Assembly (NCBI GenBank): GCA_030431455.1
Contig: JAUIJE010000002.1
Span: forward strand, 319,294 to 383,293
DNA: 64,000 nucleotides
Direction: 5' to 3'
Source: a bacterium
GTDB taxonomy: Bacteria; Myxococcota; UBA727; JAUIJE01
Below the pieces are notes generated by a model. The model saw nothing but the letters and a program-made list of their open reading frames with translations. It was not told the DNA's origin and did not search any database. Shown one piece after another: positions 36,619 to 45,045 of this stretch; position 1 is the stretch's first letter; every line of letters starts with the position of its first letter. The position numbers were made by a program, and so were the translations under genes.

Positions 36619-39537
36619 ATGCAACGCTCGACCCCACCCCGCGGCTATGCCCTGTTGATCGTGATGGTCGCGGGCATCGTGCTCGCGGCCTTGTCCGTGG
36701 CCATGCTCACCGCCGCCGGGGCCGACCGCCGCGGCAACCGCATCCAAATGAACAGCGTGAAGGCGCTGTACGCGGCCGAGTCCGCGGTCGCCTTCGCCGT
36801 CGACGAGCTCGGCAACCGCCTCGAGGGCTCGGTGGACCCAAGCTTCACCGGCATCGGCGCGCCCAACCTCCCGGGGGCCACCTACCCGAAGTTCGACATC
36901 AGCTACGTCAACCCCAACAACGGCTACACGTCGACCAAAGACGAGGGGTCGTGCACCGACGACACCGACTGCACCGGGGGGGTCGCCGGTTCGTGTTCGG
37001 CCAATGGCTATTGCCGCTTCTCCAGCGTCGCCACCCTCACCGCCGGGGACTACGCCGGCCTCACCGCGTTGCAGACCCCGATCCAGGTGCTGGTCACCGC
37101 CAGCGTGGGCTCGTCGCTCGCGTCCATCGGCGACGTGGTCAAGCTCAACCTCATCCCCATTTTCCAGTTCGGCCTGTTCTTCGACGGCGACCTCGAGTTC
37201 TACACCCCCCCGACGATGACCATCTCCGGCCGGGTCCACACCAACGGCAACTTCCACCCCATTCGGCCCGGCGGCTCCAGCCTCACCTTCGACGACGCCA
37301 TCACCGTGGCCGGCTACCAGCACCGTTGCGCGATCCACAACACCGGCTCGTGCTTCAGCCCCGGCAACAGCAACGTGGTCGTCGACGGGGACATCCTCGA
37401 CGAAGGCCGCGAAGACCACCCCAGTGACATTGATCAGGCCGCCTACCACGGCCAGTCCAAGTTCAACGGGCAAATCAAGGACCGCGCCAGCGGGGTGGTC
37501 CGGCTCAACCCCCCGATCCCGCTCAGCGTGACCCGCCCCGACGTGGTGTCGCGGCCCGACACCTGCGGCAACAAGACCTCGGCCGGCTCCGCGTCCTTCG
37601 AGCAGGGCGTGGGCATCCACATCATCCGCCGCCCCAACGCGCTGGTGAGCACCACCAACTACCCCAACATGGCGGCCTCGGACCGGGCCTACACCGAGAA
37701 GTACGGCCCCTCCCCGGCCAGTACCATTGTGGGGGCCTGGAGCGGCGACGCGCCCTTCACCAACTGCAGCGCCGCCTCCCACGGCGCCCACTGCCAAAAC
37801 CTGAACGCCAAGGTCCCGGTGGTGATTCACAGCCAAGCCGCCGACGACCAAGCGGTGGCGGGCGAGCGCATGTACTGGAAAGCGCACATCCGCATCATCG
37901 ACGGCATCTGGTACGACAGCGACAACAACGTCATCTTCAACCCCGAGACCTGGAACCTCAACGTCGGCGCCGCCACCGGGGCCGCCGCCGCGCTGTCCGA
38001 CCACGTCAAGCGGGGCTACGCCTTCGCCCGGGTGTTGCGCTACGGGTGGTTCTGGGACGCCCGCGAAAACCGCGTGTACGACTCGTCGATCGACGGCAGC
38101 TTCGCGTCGACGATGTACCACCGTGGGCTGCAGATGCGCACCACCGACGTCGACTTGTTCGCTTTCCACCAATTGTTGCAGGACCCGGGCGCGGTCAGCG
38201 CGATCTTTGGCGCGGGCGGCGTCCCCACCGGTGGCATCATCCTCTACGTGTCCGAGACGTTCGACCCGTGGTTCGAAGACCGCAACACCACCACCGAGCG
38301 CAAGACCAACGTGCGCAACTTCCTCAACTTCCACTCGCTCGACGGCACCGACACCGCCACCGACGCCGAGGCCTGCCTCGAGTATGCCCAGTCCGTGCCC
38401 AACCCCGCGGCCGACGACTACCCGCCCTGTGCGCTGGGCTGGCACCCCTACTACCTCTGGGGACCCGGCGCGACCGCGATGCTCGGCGGCGACGACTGGG
38501 CCGAGTCCATCGTGCGCGGCGGGGCCGATGACCCCGACCAGGGCATCATGGAGACCCCCGCGCCCGCCTCCAACCTCGGCTTCACCGCGTCGCCCAACTG
38601 CTACAACCCCATCGACCGCGACTCGCCGGTGTACGACCCCACCGATCCGCTCCCCCCGTGTCAGCTGCCCGTCGCCCGGCCGGTGGGACCGGAGAACGCG
38701 GTGCGGCTCATCCGCGCCCAACACCTTCCGCGCATCTCCGGCGACCCGCCCGAGGGCCTGACCATCGCGAGCGACAACCGCTTCTATCTCTACGGCGACG
38801 TCAACGTGAAGAGCAACGGCGACCAAGAGCTGCCCGGTCGGGTGGCGTTCATCGTGGACTCGATCTCGCTCATGAGCCAAGCGTTCAGCGACTTCATCAT
38901 GCAGCGCGGCGCCATGAACAACGACAGCTACTGGCTGACCCCGTCGCTGTACAGCACCTTCGGCCAACAGGCGGCCGCGCCCATGCCCCACGTGACCGCG
39001 CCGGCGTTTGACGGCGACGGTGCAGGGGCATTGCCTCCGTACGCCTTCGGGGACGCGCCCAACCTGTGCAACGCCTGGAACGACTACGGCGGCGAGAGCC
39101 GGCGCAAAGGGGTTGAGCTCCGCATCAACGCTTCGTTGATGATGGGGGACGTGCCCGCGTGCGAAGACTCCTTCGTCAAAGACGGCGACGGCTCGACCTC
39201 GGGCGGGGTCAACAACTTCCCCCGATTTGTCGAGAACCTCGACGGCCGGGCGGTGCGCATCAAAGGCTCGATCGTGAGCTTGTTCCGCTCCGAGCAGGGC
39301 AACGCCCGCTGGCTGGCCCACCACGGCAACAACAGCGCCAACGAAGACCAGTGGGCGCCCACCGTGGCCAGCACCCCGACCGCGTCGTCGTACGACAACG
39401 ACCAAAACCGCGGCTGCGTGTACAGCGCGCCCTACCGCTACTGGGGTTTTGACACCGCGCTGTCCAATCCCGACAACCTCCCGCCGGGGACGCCGCGGCT
39501 GGTCAACGTCTCGCGGGTGCGGTGGGTCCGGCGGTGA
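36619..39537 (+). CDS. Very large PilX-type minor pilin
   Basis: A 972-residue protein with a PilX-like N-terminus: RGYALLIVMVAGIVLAALSVAML, then LYAAESAVAFAVDEL. Most PilX proteins have 150-200 residues. Here about 900 residues of extracellular domain follow, including a Cys-rich loop (DDTDCTGGVAGSCSANGYC), many Asn/Asp/Tyr-rich segments and repeated beta strands (ISGRVHTNGNFHP). The helix is degenerate (LLIVMV instead of FTLIE), as is usual for PilX. AGGAG precedes the ATG. It may take over the tip-adhesin role normally played by PilY1, which is absent here (inference). Confidence 0.8.
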   Translation: MQRSTPPRGYALLIVMVAGIVLAALSVAMLTAAGADRRGNRIQMNSVKALYAAESAVAFAVDELGNRLEGSVDPSFTGIGAPNLPGATYPKFDISYVNPNNGYTSTKDEGSCTDDTDCTGGVAGSCSANGYCRFSSVATLTAGDYAGLTALQTPIQVLVTASVGSSLASIGDVVKLNLIPIFQFGLFFDGDLEFYTPPTMTISGRVHTNGNFHPIRPGGSSLTFDDAITVAGYQHRCAIHNTGSCFSPGNSNVVVDGDILDEGREDHPSDIDQAAYHGQSKFNGQIKDRASGVVRLNPPIPLSVTRPDVVSRPDTCGNKTSAGSASFEQGVGIHIIRRPNALVSTTNYPNMAASDRAYTEKYGPSPASTIVGAWSGDAPFTNCSAASHGAHCQNLNAKVPVVIHSQAADDQAVAGERMYWKAHIRIIDGIWYDSDNNVIFNPETWNLNVGAATGAAAALSDHVKRGYAFARVLRYGWFWDARENRVYDSSIDGSFASTMYHRGLQMRTTDVDLFAFHQLLQDPGAVSAIFGAGGVPTGGIILYVSETFDPWFEDRNTTTERKTNVRNFLNFHSLDGTDTATDAEACLEYAQSVPNPAADDYPPCALGWHPYYLWGPGATAMLGGDDWAESIVRGGADDPDQGIMETPAPASNLGFTASPNCYNPIDRDSPVYDPTDPLPPCQLPVARPVGPENAVRLIRAQHLPRISGDPPEGLTIASDNRFYLYGDVNVKSNGDQELPGRVAFIVDSISLMSQAFSDFIMQRGAMNNDSYWLTPSLYSTFGQQAAAPMPHVTAPAFDGDGAGALPPYAFGDAPNLCNAWNDYGGESRRKGVELRINASLMMGDVPACEDSFVKDGDGSTSGGVNNFPRFVENLDGRAVRIKGSIVSLFRSEQGNARWLAHHGNNSANEDQWAPTVASTPTASSYDNDQNRGCVYSAPYRYWGFDTALSNPDNLPPGTPRLVNVSRVRWVRR

Positions 39538-39540
39538 CGC

Positions 39541-41166
39541 TCACAGGACCTCGTCGGCGTACTCGCGAAAAAACATATACGCGATGACCGCGTTGCCGAT
39601 GAGACCGGCGAACATCACCGACAAGGCCCCCACCGGGCCCGCCTGCAGGCTGATCAACACGTAGTTGATGCCCACCGCGGTGCACAGGCTCACGGTGAAC
39701 ACCAGGGGCATGGCCAGGCGGGTCCCGTAGATGTGCATCATGCCGCGGGCGTCGTGCAGGTAGCGCAGCGACACAAAGATGAACACGGTCATCGAGAAAA
39801 ACGACAGGCCACCGCCGAGCAGGCGCGAGGTGAGCAGGTAGTCGTACAGGCCGTGGAGCACCACCATGGTGAAAAATGTGGTGGTGAAGTTCATCCACTC
39901 TTCGCCGCCTTTGTCGAGGGCGCGCACCAGGGCATAGCCGGTCAAGCCGGTGAGCGAGAGGTGAAAGAAGTTCGCGGTGAGGAAACGGGCGATCATCACC
40001 GGGCCGCCTTCGCTCGCGAAGTACACGGCGTTCTCTTGGGCCGCGAAGCCGAGCCCGACGAGGGACGCGATGATCAACCGCTCCATGGGCACCGCTTTGA
40101 TCAGCAGGGGGGCCAAGGGCAAGAAGAACAGAAGCTTGATCAGCTCCTCCCGAAAGCCGACCCCGAGCACGAAGTAGGTGAGCAGGTAGCCCTCGGTGGG
40201 CGCACGTTCGGCGTGGCCGATGACGTCGTCCTGCAGGACCGCCACCGCGAGGGTCACGATCGCCGCCGCCACCCCCAAGCCCAGGGCCAACAGGGCATAG
40301 CCGCGCCGCCGCCGCGGCCAGCTCGGGACCTCCCCGAGGAAAAACAAGAACAGGAACCAACAGAGCGCGGACCCGGCCACCGCCACCCCGATGGCGGGGC
40401 TGAACTTGGCGAGGTCCTCGCGGGTCAGGCGCACCACGAGCTCGACGAGGTCGCGCCGGTGGAGCGCGTCGTCGATCAACACCTGCTCGGACGCGTGCGC
40501 CCGCTGGTGGGGGGACCGCAACCGCTCCGACAGCGCGTCAAACCGACGCAGGTGGCTCAAGGTATCGAGCAGGCCGCCCACCACCGCGGGGTCGTCGCGA
40601 AACACCGTCTCCGCCTGCTGATAATAGGCGAGCGCGGTCTCGTACCGGCCGACGTGGTGGGCCATCTCCGCGGCCTCCACCAGGTCGTTGGGGTCGGGCG
40701 GGAGTTCGCGAAACAACGCGTCCAGCCCGTCGTCGAGGTCGTCGGACGCGCACAAGCGGTACCACGCGCGCAGCACGTAGGGCGGGATGACCCGCGCCTG
40801 GTCGACGAACGCCAAGAACGTCGCCTCGTCGGGCACATCCTCGGCCCCCGCGGGGGCTTGGCCGAGGCCCCCCGGCGCCCCCCCCAGCACCTCGGCGAAC
40901 TGGGTCCGCTGCCGCTCGAACTGGCCGCGCCGCTCGACGAGCACGCGCCAGGCCTCGGCGTCCTGCGGGTGGGTGCGCAGATGGGCCATGACGTGGCGTT
41001 CGCCCGCGGCGTAGCCTTGGCGGTCGTACACCTGGGCCACGGCCTCGGGCGTCGCCGCGGGGGGGCGCTGGGCCAAGCCCGTGGCGAGCAAAAAGGCCCC
41101 AAACAGAATCGTCCCGGCGACAAAAAACAACGTCTGGCGGGACACGCGGCGGCTGGTGCGGGGCAT
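39541..41166 (-). CDS. PrsW-family intramembrane protease with TPR-like N-terminus
   Basis: A 541-residue membrane protein. One N-terminal helix is followed by about 220 residues of TPR-like helices (GRYETALAYYQQAETVFRDD), then about nine membrane helices. The second half has the PrsW motifs: FREELIKLL (EExxK), FAAQENAVYF (the second acidic motif), and histidines in FFHLSLTGLTGYAL and VVLHGLYDYLL. PrsW proteases cleave membrane proteins such as anti-sigma factors (family knowledge). I choose MPRTSRR as the start; an upstream start at 41235 would overlap the divergent gene. Confidence 0.85.
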   Translation of the reverse strand: MPRTSRRVSRQTLFFVAGTILFGAFLLATGLAQRPPAATPEAVAQVYDRQGYAAGERHVMAHLRTHPQDAEAWRVLVERRGQFERQRTQFAEVLGGAPGGLGQAPAGAEDVPDEATFLAFVDQARVIPPYVLRAWYRLCASDDLDDGLDALFRELPPDPNDLVEAAEMAHHVGRYETALAYYQQAETVFRDDPAVVGGLLDTLSHLRRFDALSERLRSPHQRAHASEQVLIDDALHRRDLVELVVRLTREDLAKFSPAIGVAVAGSALCWFLFLFFLGEVPSWPRRRRGYALLALGLGVAAAIVTLAVAVLQDDVIGHAERAPTEGYLLTYFVLGVGFREELIKLLFFLPLAPLLIKAVPMERLIIASLVGLGFAAQENAVYFASEGGPVMIARFLTANFFHLSLTGLTGYALVRALDKGGEEWMNFTTTFFTMVVLHGLYDYLLTSRLLGGGLSFFSMTVFIFVSLRYLHDARGMMHIYGTRLAMPLVFTVSLCTAVGINYVLISLQAGPVGALSVMFAGLIGNAVIAYMFFREYADEVL

Positions 41167-41225
41167 GCCCCACCCTGCCCCGACGACGAGGGGGCAGCAA
41201 CCCGTGCTTGGGGTACACTCAGGGC

Positions 41226-42074
41226 ATGTGGACAATGACGCGTACCCCGGCGCGACGGGGCCTGTTCTGGATGTGGCTGTCTCTTGTGTGGTTGGCGCTG
41301 GCGGTGGCCGGCTGCCCCACCGATCCCCCGGTGACCGACGCGGGCGGTGACGGCGACGGCGATGGTGACGGCGACGGGGATGGTGATGGGGACGGCGACG
41401 GGGACGGGGACGGTGATGGGGACGGTGATGGAGACGGCGACGGTGATGGGGACGGGGACGGTGATGGCGACGGCGACGGTGACGGCGACGGTGACGGTGA
41501 CGGTGATGGGGACGGCGACGGGGACGGGGATGGGGACGGCGACGGGGACGGCGACGGAGACGTGGACGCGGGTCCGGGGACCGACGCGGGGCCGGGGACC
41601 GACGCGGGTGTCGACGCGGGGCCCCTGTTTGAGGTGCCGGACGGCGGCTTTTTTGGGCCCGATGGGGGCTTCATCTACGACGCGGGGTTGTCCGACTACG
41701 TGGGAGAGGCCGAGGACGGCACGGTGTGCGCGGATCAGACCTGCGCGGTGGGCAACGCGTGCTGCGTGAGCCTGTTCGGCTATGGGTGCAATACCATTGC
41801 GGACTGTCCTGGCACCGGGGGCACGCCCTTTTCGTGCGACGGTCCCGAGGACTGCGGCACCGGCGAGATGTGCTGCGCGCACCTCGACGCCCAAGCTTTC
41901 GACGGCAACAGCCAGTGCCAACCTGACGACGGCTCGTGCTACGCGGCCGGGGACTTCGATGTGTGCGTCACCGCCGCGGACTGTGAGATCGGGGCCGCGT
42001 GTTGCGGCATCAGCGGGCAGCTGCCCTTCCCGGTCCCGGTGGACTTCGGGGTCTGCCTGCTCAGCTGTGAATAG
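41226..42074 (+). CDS. Lipoprotein with (Gly-Asp)36 linker and Cys-rich domain
   Basis: A 282-residue protein. A long signal peptide ends LAVAGC with lipidated C30. A 72-residue Gly-Asp tract follows, then PGTDAG-type repeats and a C-terminal domain with about 16 cysteines in pairs (CAVGNACCVS, GEMCCAH, GAACCGI). The Cys-rich part resembles small disulfide-knotted extracellular domains seen in many myxobacterial surface lipoproteins. It is divergent from the PrsW gene. Start codons at 41226 and 41235 are both possible. Confidence 0.78.
   Translation: MWTMTRTPARRGLFWMWLSLVWLALAVAGCPTDPPVTDAGGDGDGDGDGDGDGDGDGDGDGDGDGDGDGDGDGDGDGDGDGDGDGDGDGDGDGDGDGDGDGDGDGDGDGDGDVDAGPGTDAGPGTDAGVDAGPLFEVPDGGFFGPDGGFIYDAGLSDYVGEAEDGTVCADQTCAVGNACCVSLFGYGCNTIADCPGTGGTPFSCDGPEDCGTGEMCCAHLDAQAFDGNSQCQPDDGSCYAAGDFDVCVTAADCEIGAACCGISGQLPFPVPVDFGVCLLSCE
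41346..41561 (+). repeat. Gly-Asp dipeptide tract, 216 bp
   Basis: Thirty-six GGN-GAY units. Here GAT follows GGC, GGG or GGT, unlike the tract at 26313 where GAT only follows GGG, so the two tracts seem to have expanded independently. Confidence 0.9.
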
Positions 42075-42091
42075 CCGGGCGGGGGCGCGTC

Positions 42092-42123
42092 AAAAACGCC
42101 CCGCCGCGTGGGCGGGCGGGGCG
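42092..42123. terminator. Hairpin between the Gly-Asp lipoprotein and lnt
   Basis: CGCCCCGCC (42097-42105) pairs with GGCGGGGCG (42115-42123). AAAAA precedes the stem, so a T-run exists only on the minus strand. On the plus strand it may be a weak terminator or a pause between the two genes. Confidence 0.5.
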
Positions 42124-42143
42124 CAACCTGCTAGAGGCAGGGC

Positions 42144-43715
42144 ATGTCTGCGTTTGTGACCCGGCTGTTGCCCGACCAGGAGGGGGCGGTGCGCCTGGGC
42201 CTGGCTGGGCTCAGCGGGGTGATGTGGCTGTTCGCGTTCGCGCCGTACGGGGGGTGGCCGCTGGCCTGGGGGGCGATGGTCCCCCTCCTGTTCGCCTGCC
42301 ACCAACAGCCGGGCCGGCGCGTGTTTGGCTACGGGCTGATCGCGGGCTTCATCGCTTGGGCCTTCGGCTATCCCTGGATCGCGCTGATGGCCGACCGGTT
42401 CATGGGCATCCCGTACCCCGCCGGCCATCTCGTCACAGCGTTTCACGGCCTCGTCGTCGGCGCCTTGTTCGGCGCGTGCCTGTGGGCCGGGCACCGCTTG
42501 CACCGCGCCACCCGCGTGCCCCTTGCCTATACATTGCCGGTGGCGTTTGTGGCGGTGTGGTCGACGGCGCCCAACGTCTTTTTCTGCAACCTCGGCCACG
42601 CCACCTGGCGGTTTCCGTTGGTGCTGCAACCCATCGAACTGTTCGGCACCTATTCACTCGATTTTGTGCTCGTGCTGTTCGGCGGGCTGGGGTTCGACCT
42701 TGTGCGCCACGCCCAACGCCGCGACCCCAAGACCCTGCTGGGCTCGGTCCCGGGCCTTTTGCTGGTGGTCGCCTGGCTGGTGGCCGGGGCCGTGCTCCAA
42801 TCGCATTGGGAGACACACGTCGACACCTTGCCCACAAAGCGCATCGGCATCGTGCAGCCCCACCGCCCGAGCAGCTTCCGGGTGGCCCCGCCCGAGCCCG
42901 GCTACACCCGGACCCGGCCCTTCGAGATGGCGCTGTCCGAGCCACTGGCCGCCCAAGGGGCGGAGCTCATCGTGTGGCCCGAGGGGCACAGCTATTTCTT
43001 CACCCGCAGCGAGCGGGTGCGCGGGGCCTTCGAGGAGCAGGTCGCGCAGATGGGCGTGCCGCTGATGATGCACGACAAGGGCCCGGACTTTTTTGAGCAC
43101 GCCCTCGACGGCTCGGTGAACAGCTCGATTCTGATCACCCCCGACCAAGGGGTGGCGGGGGTGAGCCACAAGCGCATGCTCGTGCCCTTCGGGGAGTACT
43201 ACCCGTTCACCAATGAGTACACATGGCTGAAGCCCTACCGCATGCGGGGGGGCATCACCGCCGGCCGCCGGCCCCGGGTGTTCGAGACCGCGGGCATGCG
43301 CGTCCAGCCGGTGATCTGCTACGAAATGCAATTTGGTCGTTTCGTGGCCGACGCGGTGGGGGCCGACGGGGTGGGCAAGATCGTCATCGCCCAGACCAAC
43401 GACGGGTGGTTCGGCGGGGATCAGGTCTTTCAACACAACAGCTCCAACATCCTGCGCGCGATCGAAAACCGCGTGCCGGTGGTGCACGTGGTCAACGACG
43501 GGCCGAGCGAGGCCTGGGACGCGGCCGGTCGCCTGGTGATGCGCACCCCGCACCTCGAGCGCGGCGCCTACGTCGCGGACGTGCCCTACGACGCGCACGG
43601 GGGGGGCACGTTCTTCTCCGCCCACCCCGACCTGTTCGTGAACGCGGTGCGGGCGGTGTTCTTGGCCCTGGCCGCGTGGGCGTTTGCCCGCCGTCGTCGA
43701 GAACCAGCGGCATGA
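42144..43715 (+). CDS. lnt: Apolipoprotein N-acyltransferase
   Basis: A 523-residue inner-membrane enzyme that adds the third acyl chain to lipoproteins. Residues about 15-225 contain six or seven membrane helices. The nitrilase-like domain (about 235-490) has the catalytic triad E280 (VWPEGH), K343 (HKRMLVPFGEYYPF) and C392 (VICYEMQFG). NDGWFGGDQVFQHNSSNILRAIENRVPVV is the conserved C-terminal block. The many lipoproteins in this window need this activity. It overlaps the next gene by ATGA. Confidence 0.95.
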   Translation: MSAFVTRLLPDQEGAVRLGLAGLSGVMWLFAFAPYGGWPLAWGAMVPLLFACHQQPGRRVFGYGLIAGFIAWAFGYPWIALMADRFMGIPYPAGHLVTAFHGLVVGALFGACLWAGHRLHRATRVPLAYTLPVAFVAVWSTAPNVFFCNLGHATWRFPLVLQPIELFGTYSLDFVLVLFGGLGFDLVRHAQRRDPKTLLGSVPGLLLVVAWLVAGAVLQSHWETHVDTLPTKRIGIVQPHRPSSFRVAPPEPGYTRTRPFEMALSEPLAAQGAELIVWPEGHSYFFTRSERVRGAFEEQVAQMGVPLMMHDKGPDFFEHALDGSVNSSILITPDQGVAGVSHKRMLVPFGEYYPFTNEYTWLKPYRMRGGITAGRRPRVFETAGMRVQPVICYEMQFGRFVADAVGADGVGKIVIAQTNDGWFGGDQVFQHNSSNILRAIENRVPVVHVVNDGPSEAWDAAGRLVMRTPHLERGAYVADVPYDAHGGGTFFSAHPDLFVNAVRAVFLALAAWAFARRRREPAA

Positions 43716-44965
43716 ACACCAAAAGCGCGGTCTTTCTCGTGGTCGCGACCATGATCGGGGTCGGGGTGTTCACCACCTCCGGCTATGCCCTAAAAGACCT
43801 CGGCGACCCCCGGTGGGTGTTGCTCGCGTGGGTGCTCGGCGGGGGCCAGGCCCTGCTCGGGGCGCTCAGCTACGGGGCGCTGGCCCGGGCCATCGGCCGC
43901 TCGGGGGGCGAGTACGTGTACCTGCGCGAGGCCCTTCACCCCGCGGCGGGGGCGGTGGCGGGGTGGGTGTCCTTTCTCGCCGGGTTCGCCGCCCCCATCG
44001 CGGCGTCTGCGTTGACATTGTCGGCGTACCTCGGCTTCGCCGAGGACATCCGGGGCAAGGCGGTGGCGTCGGCCGCGGTGCTCGGGGCGGGGCTTCTGCA
44101 CGGGCTCAAGGCCAAGGCCGGGGTCGCGCTGCAGGACGTGGCGGTGGGCGGCAAGTTGGTGGCGCTGTTTGCGTTTGTGGGCTTGGGGCTGTTTTCGTTG
44201 CCAAGCTTGGCCCCCGCCGCGGCCGCGGCCGCGCCCCTCGACGTGGGCGCGTTCGCGGTGACGTTGGTGTGGGTGTCGTTCAGCTATTCCGGGTGGAACG
44301 CGGCCGCCTACGTCACCGCCGAGGTGAGCGGGGGCGGCCACAAGGTGGAGCGGGCGCTGGTGGGGGGCACGGTGCTGGTCACGGTGCTCTACGTCGCGCT
44401 CAACGCGGTGTTTGTGTATGCCGCGCCGGTGTCGACCTTGGCCGGGCAGGCCGACATCGGGGCGGTTGCTGCAGGCGCATTGGCAGGGCCCGCCGGCCGC
44501 CTCGCGCTCACCGGGATCGTGGTGGTGGCGCTTTTGACCTCGGTGAGCTCGATGGTGTTGGCGGGGCCGCGGGTGTTGGTGGAGATGGCCAAAGACCGCG
44601 CGCTCCCCGCCGCGCTGGTGCCCCAAGGCGAATCGCCCACGGTGGCGGTGGTGATGCAGGTGGGGGTCTCGCTCGTGCTCTGTTGGGTGAGCAGCCTGCG
44701 CGAGCTGTTGTCGATGGTGGGCTTTTTGCTCGGCCTGTGCGCGGCGGCCACGGTGGCGGGCCTGTTGTGGCTACAGCGCCAAAAACGCACCACCGAAAAG
44801 GTATGGGGGGGGTCTTTGGTGCCCTGGACATTTGTGGGCAGCACCCTGCTCATCTCGGGGTTCCTCGTGGTCAAAGAACCCCAGGCCCTGGTGGTGGGGG
44901 TGGTGCTGGTGCTCGCGGGCATCCTGTCCCATGTGTGGCACGCCCGCCGGCCGACCCCGTCCTGA
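43712..44965 (+). CDS. APC-superfamily amino-acid permease
   Basis: A 417-residue transporter with about 12 hydrophobic segments. The N-terminal TM1 substrate-site motif is MIGVGVFTTSGYAL. The block GGEYVYLREALHP matches the APC/LAT consensus G-G-x-Y-x-Y-L. SYSGWNAAAYVTAEV is the TM6 signature. It likely takes up neutral amino acids, but specificity cannot be read. It is translationally coupled to lnt (ATGA overlap), an uncommon pairing. Confidence 0.87.
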   Translation: MNTKSAVFLVVATMIGVGVFTTSGYALKDLGDPRWVLLAWVLGGGQALLGALSYGALARAIGRSGGEYVYLREALHPAAGAVAGWVSFLAGFAAPIAASALTLSAYLGFAEDIRGKAVASAAVLGAGLLHGLKAKAGVALQDVAVGGKLVALFAFVGLGLFSLPSLAPAAAAAAPLDVGAFAVTLVWVSFSYSGWNAAAYVTAEVSGGGHKVERALVGGTVLVTVLYVALNAVFVYAAPVSTLAGQADIGAVAAGALAGPAGRLALTGIVVVALLTSVSSMVLAGPRVLVEMAKDRALPAALVPQGESPTVAVVMQVGVSLVLCWVSSLRELLSMVGFLLGLCAAATVAGLLWLQRQKRTTEKVWGGSLVPWTFVGSTLLISGFLVVKEPQALVVGVVLVLAGILSHVWHARRPTPS

Positions 44966-44974
44966 CCCGCGCGC

Positions 44975-45004
44975 AAAAAAGACGCCCCGGGTCTCCCCGG
45001 GGCG
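44975..45004 (-). terminator. Rho-independent terminator for the metallopeptidase gene
   Basis: Stem CGCCCCGGG/CCCGGGGCG with a TCTC loop. The AAAAAA at 44975-44980 becomes a T-run on the minus strand. It sits about 40 bp past the stop of the leftward gene at 45046 and may also stop the permease transcript. Confidence 0.85.
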
Positions 45005-45045
45005 CCTGGGCGTGACACGCCACAATGAACCGGGACCGCGCGGGC

